DNA of 64,000 nt, taken from positions 37,173 to 101,172 of the forward strand of contig CAJMKD010000006.1 in assembly GCA_905213905.1 (NCBI GenBank). Reading direction: 5' to 3'. The notes beneath the pieces are model-generated. The model saw only the letters and a list, made by a program, of their open reading frames with translations. It made no database searches and had not been told where the DNA came from. Position numbers and translations under genes: made by a program. Position 1 is the stretch's first letter. Each line of letters begins with the position of its first letter. Shown here one piece after another: positions 1 through 9,961 of the stretch. Origin of the DNA: an uncultured Sutterella sp. GTDB lineage: Bacteria; Pseudomonadota; Gammaproteobacteria; Burkholderiales; Burkholderiaceae_F.

Positions 1-572
1 GACGCCTGAAAAGGTCCCGAGCGGAAGGAGAATTCGCCCGCGGGCAGCATGGAGTCGTTGTGTGCGCCGTAAACCTCGGCAATGCCGTACTTCTCAAAAA
101 TGCCGCTCGCAACCACCGCCAAGGCGCCGCGCCCGATCTCTTCGGCTGGCTGGAAGATCGCCACGATGCGGCCGGGAAAGTCGCGGTGCGCGGCCAGGTA
201 GCGCAGCGTCAGCATGAGCCAGGCGGCGTGCCCGTCGTGGCCGCAGGCATGATTGCGGCAGACTTTGGCCGCCCAGGGCGTGCCCGATTCGTCAGGCATC
301 GAGAGCGCGTCGATGTCGGCGCGCAGCGCAATGGTCTTGCCTGGCCGATCGCCGTCGAGGACAACGATGAGGCCGCCCTTGACGGATTCTGCATCGATCT
401 TTTCGATGCCGTAGCCGCGCAGCGTCCGCTCGATAAGCGCGCACGTGCGCCCCGTATCAAAGCCGAGCTCCGGATTCGAATGAATGTCGCGCCGGATCGC
501 CGCCGCTTCGTCCGCCCAAGCCAGGAGCTCCGGCGGAAGCTTGTCAGCATGAAGCCATTTTTCAGTGCGCAT
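1..572 (-). CDS. M20-family amidohydrolase, N-terminal part (cut by window edge)
   Basis: This is the first 190 codons of a metal-dependent M20 amidohydrolase of the hippurate / N-acyl-amino-acid hydrolase type, which splits acyl or peptide bonds. The reading frame shows the family landmarks in order: RRDIHSNPELGFDT near residue 28, ALRADIDAL, the metal-ligand motif HACGHDGH near residue 108, QPAEE (catalytic Glu) and GAHND. The ATG at 572 follows a good GGGAGG ribosome site. The C-terminus, including the last metal ligand, lies outside the window. It is divergent from a peptide-type ABC binding protein, so uptake and hydrolysis of the same peptide-like substrate is plausible. The substrate cannot be read from the sequence. 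Confidence 0.88.
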   Translation of the reverse strand, partial: MRTEKWLHADKLPPELLAWADEAAAIRRDIHSNPELGFDTGRTCALIERTLRGYGIEKIDAESVKGGLIVVLDGDRPGKTIALRADIDALSMPDESGTPWAAKVCRNHACGHDGHAAWLMLTLRYLAAHRDFPGRIVAIFQPAEEIGRGALAVVASGIFEKYGIAEVYGAHNDSMLPAGEFSFRSGPFQA

Positions 573-829
573 GAATTGCCTCCCGCAGGTGATGAATGCC
601 GTTCATTCGATATTAGGACCGGCGCCGCCGGGCGCCCCTCGGACGAGCGAACCGACGGCCAGACAAAGTCGCGCTTTCTTGATGCCGCTCGCGGACGCCT
701 TCGGCAAATGCCTTAACGCCCAAGGCGTTGCAGGCGGCTCGAAACGAAGAAGATGAACGAATGGCAGCGCTTTTTCCCCTCGAAAGGCTTTCGCCAATCC
801 AATCAACTTCCACGCTGAAGGTGACAACT

Positions 830-2413
830 ATGCAGTCGAAGACAAACGCCAAACGGTACGGTTTCCGCTTTTTCCCGCAGGGCGGCCGCCTTATTGCGGC
901 CTGCGCCGCTGCGGCGCTCGTCGGCATTTCAGGCGCATCCGCCAAGGATCTGACCGTGGCCGTCGGCGCGGCATTCTCCACGCTGGACCCCTACGACTGC
1001 CCCGACGTGCTCACGCGCATCTGCGCCAAATCGATCTACGAAGGCCTCTTCACCTTCGACAAGAACCTCAAGCCAGTGCCGGAGCTCGCCGAATCCTATG
1101 AAGTTTCCCCCGACGCGCTTGTCTATACCGTGAAGCTCAAGACGGGCGTCAAGTTCCATGACGGCACGGACTTCAATGCCGACGCGGTCAAGGTGAACTT
1201 CGACCGCTTTTTGAATCCGGACAACCACCTCAACCGCTACTCGGCCTATTCGATGATCGACAAGGTCGAGGCGCTCGATCCGGCAACCGTTCGCTTCACG
1301 CTCAAGAAGCCCACCGCAGGCTTCATCGGCCGGCTCGCCGCCACGACGCCGCAGATGATCTGCCCGAGCTTCGTTGAAAAGTACGGCAAGGGCAAGCAAC
1401 TCGCGACGCGCGCCTGCGGCACCGGCCCCTACGTTTTCGAAAGCTTCAATCCGAACGACGGCCTTCGCGTCAAAAAGAACCCCAACTACCGCGTTGCCGG
1501 ACTGCCGAAGCTCGATTCAATCCACTGGGTGCCGGTGATTGAAAACGCCACGCGCGCAGCCATGCTCCGCACGGGCGAAGCGCAGTACGTCTCGCCCATG
1601 CCGCTCGAACAGATCGCGCAGCTCAAGGAAGACAAATCGATTGTCATCCAGTCGATGCCGTCCCTCATGTCGCGCTACCTCTCGATCAACAACCGCGTGA
1701 AGCCTTTTACCGACAAGCGCGTTCGCGAAGCCATCAACTACGCCATCAACAAGGAGGCGCTCTGCAAAGTGGCCTATGCAGGCTACGCCGTGCCGATGTC
1801 GGGCATCATTCCCCCAAAGCTCCCGACGAGCCTCAAGATGGGCCCCTGGCCTTATGATCCCAAGAAGGCGCGCGAACTTCTGAAGGAAGCGGGGTATCCG
1901 AACGGCTTTGAAACGACGCTCTGGTCAGGCTACTCGAACACGACCGCTTCGAAAGCCGTGCAGTTCATCCAGCAGCAGCTCCGTCAGGTCGGCATCAAGG
2001 TGACGACGCGCCTCTTGGAGCCGGGCGTGCGCACGAGCGAGGTCTACAGCGTGCAGAACCCGGACGACGCCAAGTCGCGCCTCTACTACATCGGCTGGGC
2101 CGATTCGACGATGGACCCGGACCTCACGATCCGCCCGGTGCTCGACAGCCGCGAAGCGCCGCCCAAGTTCATGAACTCCGCCTACTACAACAATCCGAAG
2201 CTCGACGAAATCCTCGACAAGGCGCAGGTTGAAACCGATGCCGCGAAGCGTCAGGCGCTCTACGACGAAGCGCAGCGCCTCGTCTGGAATGATGCGCCGT
2301 GGGCATTTCTCCTTTACGAAGAAAATACGGCAGGCGCGAGCGTGCATCTCAAGAACTTCTCGCTTCGCCCCGACGGCGGCTTTGACTTCTACAACGCCTA
2401 CTGGGAGGAATAA
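830..2413 (+). CDS. ABC transporter periplasmic substrate-binding protein (SBP_bac_5, DppA/OppA/GsiB type)
   Basis: A 527-residue extracytoplasmic binding protein of the peptide/nickel/glutathione family, which hands substrate to an ABC permease. A signal peptide is clear: basic start, hydrophobic residues about 21-36, and a probable cleavage after ASA at residue 38. Then come family features: DPYDCPDV, EGLFTFDKNLKPVPELA, YTVKLKTGVKFHDGT and, later, VREAINYAINKE. The ATG at 830 follows GAAGGTGA and puts the signal peptide at the start; upstream in-frame starts give an implausible leader. No permease or ATPase genes follow, because a terminator and then gltX come next. It is therefore either an orphan binding protein or served by a remote transporter. 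Peptide, glutathione or another ligand cannot be told apart here. Confidence 0.9.
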   Translation: MQSKTNAKRYGFRFFPQGGRLIAACAAAALVGISGASAKDLTVAVGAAFSTLDPYDCPDVLTRICAKSIYEGLFTFDKNLKPVPELAESYEVSPDALVYTVKLKTGVKFHDGTDFNADAVKVNFDRFLNPDNHLNRYSAYSMIDKVEALDPATVRFTLKKPTAGFIGRLAATTPQMICPSFVEKYGKGKQLATRACGTGPYVFESFNPNDGLRVKKNPNYRVAGLPKLDSIHWVPVIENATRAAMLRTGEAQYVSPMPLEQIAQLKEDKSIVIQSMPSLMSRYLSINNRVKPFTDKRVREAINYAINKEALCKVAYAGYAVPMSGIIPPKLPTSLKMGPWPYDPKKARELLKEAGYPNGFETTLWSGYSNTTASKAVQFIQQQLRQVGIKVTTRLLEPGVRTSEVYSVQNPDDAKSRLYYIGWADSTMDPDLTIRPVLDSREAPPKFMNSAYYNNPKLDEILDKAQVETDAAKRQALYDEAQRLVWNDAPWAFLLYEENTAGASVHLKNFSLRPDGGFDFYNAYWEE

Positions 2414-2443
2414 AAGCGCTTAACCGCGCTTGAGAGCCTTGCG

Positions 2444-2482
2444 CAAAGCGTCCGAGTGCATGCCGCCCTCGGGCGCTTTTGC
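2444..2482 (+). terminator. Rho-independent terminator after the binding-protein gene
   Basis: An inverted repeat (2444-2456 with 2468-2480, one G-T pair) has a 10-11 base loop and is followed by a T-rich run. It lies about 30 bases after the stop codon and separates this gene from gltX. Confidence 0.7.
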
Positions 2483-2742
2483 TTTTGCGAGGCGCATCAT
2501 GCGATTCGTTAAGACGCTGCTATGCGGCTGCGAGTAGAATGCCAACTTTCACGGTTCTTCTTCGGAGCGCCCGATTCGGACGGTCCCGCAGAAGTCCGGC
2601 TCGCGCCCGGAAGGCGCTTTACGCCGACGCACGCCGTCCCCATTGCGCCGCCGACGCCGGCACCCCGATTACCTTACGCTCCGCTCGAGACCGCCGCACC
2701 TGCGCCGGCTGCGAACGGATGCAGCTTTCGTTTTTTTGAGTC
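2483..2742. other. Non-coding gap before gltX
   Basis: The gene-free stretch 2414-2742 holds the terminator listed separately. In the remaining 260 bases I find no convincing ORF, RNA gene or clear promoter. Small open frames here have no ribosome site and no recognisable protein sequence. Confidence 0.5.
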
Positions 2743-4137
2743 ATGAAAGAAATTCGCACCCGCATCGCCCCGAGTCCGACGGGCATGATGCACCTCGGCA
2801 CGGCGCGCACCGCCATCTACTGCTGGGCCGTCGCCCGCCACTTCGGCGGCAAGTTCCTGCTGCGCATTGAAGACACCGACCAGGTCCGTTCGACGAAGGA
2901 AGCCGTTCAGGTCATTCTCGACGGCATGAAGTGGCTCAACCTCGACTACGACGAAGGTCCCATCTATCAGATGGACCGTCTCGCCCGCTACCAGGAAGTC
3001 GTCGATCAGCTGCTCGCCTCCGGCCACGCGTACTACTGCTACGCCACGCCCGAAGAGCTCGACGCCATGCGCGAAGAGCAGAAGCGCCTCGGCCTCAAGC
3101 CCCGCTACGACGGCCGCTGGCGTCCTGAAAACGCCAAGGGCAAGCCCATTCCCGAAGGCGTCAAGCCCGTCGTGCGCTTCCGCAACCCGGATGAAGGCAC
3201 CGTCACTTGGAACGACGCCGTCTACGGCCCGATCACGGTCGCCAACAGCGAGCTCGACGACCTCATCATCATGCGCAACGGCATCCCCACCTACAACTTC
3301 GCAGTCGTCGTCGACGACTGGGACATGAAGGTGAGCCACGTCATCCGCGGCGCCGACCACATCAACAACACGCCGCGCCAGATCAACATCTACAACGCGC
3401 TTGGCGCCGAAGTGCCGGTCTTTGCGCACCTGCCCCTCATCTGCGGCCCGGACGGCCAGAAGCTCTCGAAGCGCCACGGCACGGTGTCCGTGCTCGAGTA
3501 CGAAAAGCAGGGCTATCTCCCCGAAGCAATCTTCAATTACCTCGCCCGTCTCGGCTGGGGCCACGGGAACATGGAAAAGTTCTCCCGCGAAGAACTGGCG
3601 AAGATCTTCGAGCTCTCCGACTGCTCGCGTGCTTCTGCCCGCATCGACTGGAAGAAGCTCGACTGGCTCAATCAGCAGTACATGAAGGAAGCCGACGACA
3701 AGCGCCTGGCCGAGCTCGTGAAGCCGCGCATCGAAGCGCGCGGCGGCTGCATCGAGAAGGGGCCGTGCCTCGCAGAAGTCTGCGCGCTCCTCAAGAGCCG
3801 CTCCGCAACGCTCGAAAAGCTCGCCGAGAGCGCCCTCTTCTTCTACGTCGACCCGAAGGTCGACGCCGATGCCGCAGCGGCGGCGCTCGCTTCGGGCGGC
3901 CGTGAAGCACTGGCGCTCTTCGGCGAAAAGCTCGCTGCGCTCTCGGAAGTGACACCTGAAAATGTCTACCACGCCATCCAGGCCGTGATGACCGAACAGG
4001 GCATCCCGATGAAGGTGCTCGCCACGCCCCTGCGCGTCGTTGTCTGCGCCGCCGACCGCACGCCGCAGATCGACATCACGCTCTGCCTGATCGGCCGCGA
4101 CAAGGTGCTCGAACGCATCAAGGCCGCGCTCGCCTGA
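2743..4137 (+). CDS. gltX: Glutamyl-tRNA synthetase
   Basis: Class I aminoacyl-tRNA synthetase, 464 residues, charging tRNA-Glu with glutamate in the cytoplasm. The HIGH-type motif HLGTAR is at about residues 17-22 after IAPSPTG. The second signature, KLSKRHG, is at about residue 240. The length matches bacterial GltX. The C-terminal anticodon-binding half is complete, ending KVLERIKAAL. The start is fixed by the conserved KEIRTRIAPSPTG opening, although the ribosome site is weak. A tRNA-Glu(CTC) gene follows within 150 bases behind a terminator and its own promoter, so enzyme and substrate RNA are linked but separately transcribed. Confidence 0.97.
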   Translation: MKEIRTRIAPSPTGMMHLGTARTAIYCWAVARHFGGKFLLRIEDTDQVRSTKEAVQVILDGMKWLNLDYDEGPIYQMDRLARYQEVVDQLLASGHAYYCYATPEELDAMREEQKRLGLKPRYDGRWRPENAKGKPIPEGVKPVVRFRNPDEGTVTWNDAVYGPITVANSELDDLIIMRNGIPTYNFAVVVDDWDMKVSHVIRGADHINNTPRQINIYNALGAEVPVFAHLPLICGPDGQKLSKRHGTVSVLEYEKQGYLPEAIFNYLARLGWGHGNMEKFSREELAKIFELSDCSRASARIDWKKLDWLNQQYMKEADDKRLAELVKPRIEARGGCIEKGPCLAEVCALLKSRSATLEKLAESALFFYVDPKVDADAAAAALASGGREALALFGEKLAALSEVTPENVYHAIQAVMTEQGIPMKVLATPLRVVVCAADRTPQIDITLCLIGRDKVLERIKAALA

Positions 4138-4154
4138 AAGGCGTAATTCTTAGG

Positions 4155-4196
4155 AAAAGCCGCCCGCGACAGTGCAACGTTCCGGGCGGCTTTTTC
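4155..4196 (+). terminator. Rho-independent terminator of gltX
   Basis: GC-rich stem 4159-4166 with 4183-4190 (GCCGCCCG / CGGGCGGC), flanked by A-rich and T-rich runs, 17 bases after the gltX stop. Confidence 0.85.
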
Positions 4197-4238
4197 GTTG
4201 CCTTGAGCGCCCTGCAATAATGCAAGTCAAAATTCGAT

Positions 4239-4267
4239 TTGCATTATTTGATCAAAGAGCATAGAAT
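4239..4267 (+). promoter_or_regulatory. Sigma-70 promoter of tRNA-Glu
   Basis: A -35 element TTGCAT (4239-4244), a 17-base spacer and a -10 element TAGAAT (4262-4267) lie 15 bases before the mature tRNA. This is one of the clearest housekeeping promoters in the window. Confidence 0.65.
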
Positions 4268-4282
4268 TCGTCTTCTCTTGAA

Positions 4283-4358
4283 GTCCCTATCGTCTAGAGG
4301 CCTAGGACAGCAGCCCCTCACGCTGCGAACTCCGGTTCGAATCCGGATGGGGACGCCA
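4283..4358 (+). tRNA. tRNA-Glu(CTC)
   Basis: A 76-base tRNA with encoded CCA. The acceptor stem pairs 4283-4289 with 4348-4354. The anticodon stem GCAGC/GCTGC frames the loop CCCTCAC, so the anticodon is CTC and reads GAG. The T-loop TTCGAAT is present. The 5' half closely resembles the well-known bacterial tRNA-Glu(TTC) sequence. It lies immediately downstream of gltX, the gene for its synthetase. Confidence 0.95.
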
Positions 4359-4397
4359 ATTCAATTTCAAGCGGCTTTTCAAGCCCTCTCAAAGTGA

Positions 4398-4424
4398 GCC
4401 TTCGGTTGTGCCGGAGGCTTTTTT
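4398..4424 (+). terminator. Rho-independent terminator after tRNA-Glu
   Basis: Stem GCCTTCGG (4398-4405) with CCGGAGGC (4411-4418), a five-base loop, then six T. It ends the tRNA transcript. Confidence 0.8.
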
Positions 4425-4634
4425 GTTGCCTCAGCTTGGCTCCATCGGCTTGGTTGCCTCTCATGAAGCTGGCGAAGGGAAAACAGCCTGCGGCGCGCTC
4501 CGGCGGCGAGCGCGCCCTCGCCCTTTGCCGTGCAAGGCTTCGAGCGCATCGTGCAAGGCAGGCGCTACGCCAATCGGTATCATCACAAATGCGCCGGAGA
4601 TGTCCGGCTTCTTTTTCCCCAAGCCTCTCTAGAG

Positions 4635-5489
4635 ATGCCGACCATGCAGATCACTTCCGACAAAGAAAGCCTTCGTGCCGAAGGACTTTCACGCGAGGAA
4701 ATCAACGACCCCGACCTTCTGCCGCGCATTCGCCGTTACTGGGACGAGCGAGCGCAAGGCTTCAGCAAGACCCGCGCTTTTGAGCTGGCCGGTCCGCTCA
4801 AAGCGCGATGGTCGGCAGAAATTGAACCGGAAATCCGAGCTCTGCAGAAAAAAGCAGAACGCCCCTTCAAGCGCAAGATCGAAGTGCTCGACGTCGGCAC
4901 AGGCACGGGCTTTCTCGCGATTCTGGCCGCTGAGCTCGGCGCACGCGCCGTTGGCGCCGATCTCTCGAGCGAAATGGTTGCAGCCGCAGAACAAAGCGCG
5001 CAGGCCGCAGGCGTGGGCGACGAGACGCTCTTCATAACAGCCAACGCAGAACGCATCCCCTATTTCGGCGACGAACGCTTTGACCTCATCGTCTCGAGAA
5101 ACCTCGTCTGGACGCTGCCGTCGCCCGCTGCGGCCTACCGCGAGTGGCAGCGCCTGCTGCGCCCGGGCGGACGCCTCGTCATTTTCGACGCCGACTACGG
5201 CGCCGTGTCGTTTGCGAAGCTCACAGCCTCGCTTGAAGCCGAGGGCGTCGAGAATGCGCACGAGGGCATTCAAGAATCCACGCTCGACGAATGCGATGCC
5301 ATCAAGGCGCAGCTCGCCATCAGCGCCAAGCGCCGTCCGGCCTGGGATGCAGAATGCCTCGCGAAGCTCGGCTTCAAAGACATTGAAACGGATGAAAAGC
5401 TTTCCTCGCGCATCTACCTCGAACGCGACGAAGCCTGGAATCCTGTGCCGATGTTCGTCATTCGGGCGACGAAGCCAGAGCGCGAATGA
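4635..5489 (+). CDS. Class I SAM-dependent methyltransferase
   Basis: About 284 residues with a Rossmann-type methyltransferase core. Motif I reads VLDVGTGTGFLAILAAELG near residue 85 (SAM binding). It is followed by an acidic residue in VGADLSSEM, a NAERIPY segment and the post-core RPGGRLVIFDADYG. An N-terminal helical part carries RRYWDERAQGFSK, as in the methyltransf_11 / UbiE-like group. The substrate is unknown. The start could be 4635 or the ATG at 4644; AGAG at 4631-4634 is better spaced for 4644. It is a single gene between tRNA-Glu and a convergent AbrB-type gene. Confidence 0.82.
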   Translation: MPTMQITSDKESLRAEGLSREEINDPDLLPRIRRYWDERAQGFSKTRAFELAGPLKARWSAEIEPEIRALQKKAERPFKRKIEVLDVGTGTGFLAILAAELGARAVGADLSSEMVAAAEQSAQAAGVGDETLFITANAERIPYFGDERFDLIVSRNLVWTLPSPAAAYREWQRLLRPGGRLVIFDADYGAVSFAKLTASLEAEGVENAHEGIQESTLDECDAIKAQLAISAKRRPAWDAECLAKLGFKDIETDEKLSSRIYLERDEAWNPVPMFVIRATKPERE

Positions 5490-5519
5490 ATGCTGCGGCC
5501 CGTGCGCTTTCTGATGCGC

Positions 5520-5768
5520 TCAGAGGCCGCCCGCTAAAAGCGCAAGCACGCCGCCCGATGCTGCGCGAGGGGCCGCGCTTTTCGAGCGAAGCGGCGCAGC
5601 GCGGCGCCGCTCAAATCTCGGCCGCGTCTCCTCAGCCTTTCTCACTGTCACGGTGCCGTCGTCGTCAACGGCGAACTCAACGCATGAGCTCCCTTCTTCA
5701 AGGCCCAAAAATTCACGAATTTCCTTGGGGATCGTGACCTGCCCCTTGATGGTGAGACGATGCGACAT
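5520..5768 (-). CDS. AbrB/MazE/SpoVT-type DNA-binding protein
   Basis: An 82-residue protein. The first ~50 residues are a swapped-hairpin AbrB domain (SHRLTIKGQVTIPKEIREFL, then a GSSCVEFAVDDDGTVTVRKA segment). Such domains bind DNA as dimers and serve as antitoxins or transition-state regulators. The remaining ~30 residues are basic and Ala/Gly-rich without a known fold. The ATG at 5768 has an excellent AGGAG site six bases upstream, which decides the start. No toxin gene (PIN, MazF or other) is visible on either side: downstream is a convergent methyltransferase and upstream is a gene-free region. It is either a stand-alone regulator or an orphan antitoxin. Confidence 0.8.
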   Translation of the reverse strand: MSHRLTIKGQVTIPKEIREFLGLEEGSSCVEFAVDDDGTVTVRKAEETRPRFERRRAAPLRSKSAAPRAASGGVLALLAGGL

Positions 5769-5927
5769 TGTCTGCTCCTCTTTAGCCGTCTTCGGCAACC
5801 AGCCAGGCTCGGCAATCCGGAAACAAATCCGCCCGGGCGCTCAAGATGCGGCGCGCCCTCGCCAAAAGTGTTTCATTCGTTCTCGATCGGCCGGTTTCCC
5901 GTCTGCGCAGCGAAATGCCGGAAGCGC

Positions 5928-5968
5928 AAAACGAAAAACCTCCCGAGTCGACAATGACGCGAGAGGTT
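5928..5968 (-). terminator. Minus-strand Rho-independent terminator in a gene-free region
   Basis: On the minus strand an imperfect 13-bp stem (5937-5949 with 5956-5968) is followed by TTTTTCGTTTT. The nearest upstream gene on this strand, rhlE, stops about 300 bases earlier, and AbrB starts 160 bases later. It may end the short putative transcript described at 5931-6228. Confidence 0.65.
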
Positions 5969-6160
5969 CGCAGACAGACAGCGCCGCTTGCAGCTCCTGG
6001 TGCTGTCAGATCACAAATCCCGCTTTGTTGCCTGCATCCGCGACGCAGACCACATTGGACGCGCTCCACGAGCTTGTCCGGCCACCTTGCCCGGGGGGTT
6101 AGAAAAGCGTCTTTCGGTTATGAGCCGCTCAGAACGCTCTCGGTCAGCAGGTTGGCATGA

Positions 6161-6176
6161 GGTCTGTATACAGACC
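6161..6176. promoter_or_regulatory. Perfect 16-bp palindrome, candidate operator
   Basis: GGTCTGTATACAGACC is a perfect inverted repeat with no spacer. Its TGTATACA centre resembles operators bound by GntR/FadR-type regulators. No such regulator is encoded in the window. Seen directly: the palindrome. Inferred: its role. Confidence 0.45.
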
Positions 6177-6199
6177 CCAATTCGTCATGTCGTTTGTTA

Positions 6200-6228
6200 A
6201 GTATGCCGCAGAATCGGCAAAAAGGCAA
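6200..6228 (-). promoter_or_regulatory. Candidate minus-strand promoter
   Basis: On the minus strand TTGCCT (6223-6228), a 17-base spacer and CATACT (6200-6205) match sigma-70 elements at 4 of 6 positions each or better. Transcription would start near 6193, just before the palindrome, and run toward the terminator at 5928-5968. Confidence 0.35.
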
Positions 6229-6236
6229 TGCCTTCT
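6216..6236 (-). terminator. Weak hairpin after rhlE
   Basis: On the minus strand AAGGC-ATT-GCCTT is followed by a few T, about 30 bases after the rhlE stop. The stem is only 5 bp, so this is a weak terminator candidate. Confidence 0.35.
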
Positions 6237-6263
6237 CGACCAAAACGGTCGGAAAAGCGCACA

Positions 6264-7685
6264 TCAATCTTCGCTGCGCGCAATGGGAAAACCACCAAGG
6301 AGCGCTGCCACGGGACGCTTTTTTTCCCGACGCTCGTAATAGGCAGGCTGCTGCCGAGGCTTGCTCGCCTTTTCGGCATGCTCGATGTAGGGCATGTCGA
6401 AAATCGGATCCCGCAGGCGCTGCGAGGGCGGCACATAGGCGCGGGCGCGCTCGCGCGCGAGCTTTTCATCCTCGGGCGTATCGATGCGTTCCTGCGCCGG
6501 ATTGCGACGCGGCATGCGGCGGCTTCTCGGCATCGGCGAAATGGGAATCGGCGTAAATGTCTGATTGGTCAGCTTCTCAATCGCTTCAACGAGGCGCGCA
6601 TCACCCGAAGTGGCAAGCATCGAAGCGACGCCCTTGGCGCCGGCGCGGCCCGTTCGGCCGATGCGGTGCACATAGTCTTCCGCGCTGTAGGGCACATCGT
6701 AATTGATGACGAAAGGAAGCTCCTTGATGTCGAGTCCGCGTGCGGCCACATCGGTGGCGACGAGCACGTGCGTGGCGCCCGAACGGAAGCCCTCGAGCGC
6801 GGCCTGGCGCTCTTCCTGCGTCTTGTCGCCGTGAATGGCGTCGGCATTGATGCCGACGCGCTCGAGCGTTCGAGCCAGGCGGCGGCAGGTGACCTTGGCG
6901 TTGACGAAGACGAGCACCTGCGTGAGCGGACCGCCGTCGGGGCCGCGCGTCTTGAGCATGTCGATGAGCACGTCCGTCTTGTCGCGATCGTTCACCGTGA
7001 AAAGCTCCTGCGTAACGGTGTCTGCCGTGGCGTTTTCGCGAGCAACTTCGATAAGCGTCGGATTGTCGCGCAGGAAGTTCTTGGCGAGCTTCTTGATTTC
7101 CGGCGAGAAGGTGGCCGAAAAGAGCAGGCTCTGACGATTCGCAGGCAAGAGCTTCAGAATGCGCGAGATATCGGGCAGAAAGCCCATGTCGAGCATCCGG
7201 TCGGCTTCGTCGAGCACCACCACTTCCACCTGCGAGAGATTGACGGCGCGCTGTTCGACATGGTCGAGCAGGCGGCCCGGCGTCGCCGTGAGCACCTCGA
7301 CGCCGCGGCGCAGCATGTCTGCCTGCGGGCGAATGTCAACGCCGCCGTAGACGACGCCCACGCGCAGCGGAACGTTTTCTGCGTACTTGACAAGGTTCTC
7401 ATTGACCTGATCGGCCAGCTCGCGCGTCGGCGTCAGAATGAGCGCTCGCACCGGATGGCGTGCGGGCGAGGCCGACGTATTGGCCTTGGGCAGAATTCGC
7501 TCGAGAAGCGGCAGCCCGTAGCCTGCAGTTTTCCCGGTGCCGGTCTGCGCCGCCCCCATGACGTCGCCCCCCTTCATGACGACCGGAATTGCCTGCGCCT
7601 GAATCGGCGTGGGCTCACGGTAGCCCATGCGGGCAATGGCGGAAAGAATGCGGGGATCTAGACCGAATTGTTCGAAGGAAGACAT
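6264..7685 (-). CDS. rhlE: DEAD-box ATP-dependent RNA helicase, RhlE type
   Basis: A 473-residue RNA helicase involved in ribosome assembly or RNA turnover. All core motifs are visible: Q-motif (FEQFGLDPRIL ... PTPIQAQAIP), motif I AQTGTGKT, PTRELADQV, motif II VLDEADRMLDMGF, motif III SATFS, ARGLDIKELPFVINYD, and motif VI HRIGRTGRAG. A basic, Arg/Pro-rich tail of about 100 residues follows, as in RhlE proteins. The ATG at 7685 begins the conserved SSFEQFGL; the ribosome site is poor, and a longer N-terminus would extend into a non-conserved stretch. It is monocistronic, downstream of the sigma-factor gene on the same strand but separated from it by that gene's terminator. Confidence 0.93.
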   Translation of the reverse strand: MSSFEQFGLDPRILSAIARMGYREPTPIQAQAIPVVMKGGDVMGAAQTGTGKTAGYGLPLLERILPKANTSASPARHPVRALILTPTRELADQVNENLVKYAENVPLRVGVVYGGVDIRPQADMLRRGVEVLTATPGRLLDHVEQRAVNLSQVEVVVLDEADRMLDMGFLPDISRILKLLPANRQSLLFSATFSPEIKKLAKNFLRDNPTLIEVARENATADTVTQELFTVNDRDKTDVLIDMLKTRGPDGGPLTQVLVFVNAKVTCRRLARTLERVGINADAIHGDKTQEERQAALEGFRSGATHVLVATDVAARGLDIKELPFVINYDVPYSAEDYVHRIGRTGRAGAKGVASMLATSGDARLVEAIEKLTNQTFTPIPISPMPRSRRMPRRNPAQERIDTPEDEKLARERARAYVPPSQRLRDPIFDMPYIEHAEKASKPRQQPAYYERREKKRPVAALLGGFPIARSED

Positions 7686-7841
7686 CCTGTAATGCGTCTG
7701 TCGAAGTAATGGGAAACTGCAGCGCCGGCACGCGCGCCTTTGCGAAATGCCGGAGCCGATCAAACGTTTGATTTTAACCGATTCGTTTTCGTCTCTTTCG
7801 TTTACAAAAGAGGCCGCCTGAAGCACGAAAGGCCGCTCAAG

Positions 7842-7893
7842 CGAAAAAGCCGCTTCGGACGCCGTCCGAACGGGACGGCCGAAAGCGGCTTTC
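7842..7893 (-). terminator. Terminator of the second sigma-factor gene
   Basis: On the minus strand a long hairpin (7846-7858 with 7879-7892, AAGCCGCTT core) is followed by TTTTTCG. It begins about 25 bases after the stop codon at 7916. Confidence 0.8.
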
Positions 7894-7915
7894 GATGCGC
7901 GCCGAAGAGCGGCGC

Positions 7916-9961
<2,046 letters not shown>

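Larger units (their letters stand above)
5969..6263. other. Gene-free stretch with promoter-like and palindromic DNA
   Basis: The gap 5769-6263 contains no ORF I can support. It holds a minus-strand terminator (5928-5968), a perfect 16-bp palindrome (6161-6176), a minus-strand promoter-like pair (6200-6228) and a weak hairpin at the 3' end of rhlE. It could be the remains of a decayed gene or encode a small RNA. Confidence 0.4.

Noticed and set aside
5782..6069. A 95-codon minus-strand frame upstream of the AbrB gene
   Set aside because: Crosses a clear terminator, has no ribosome site and no protein-like pattern.
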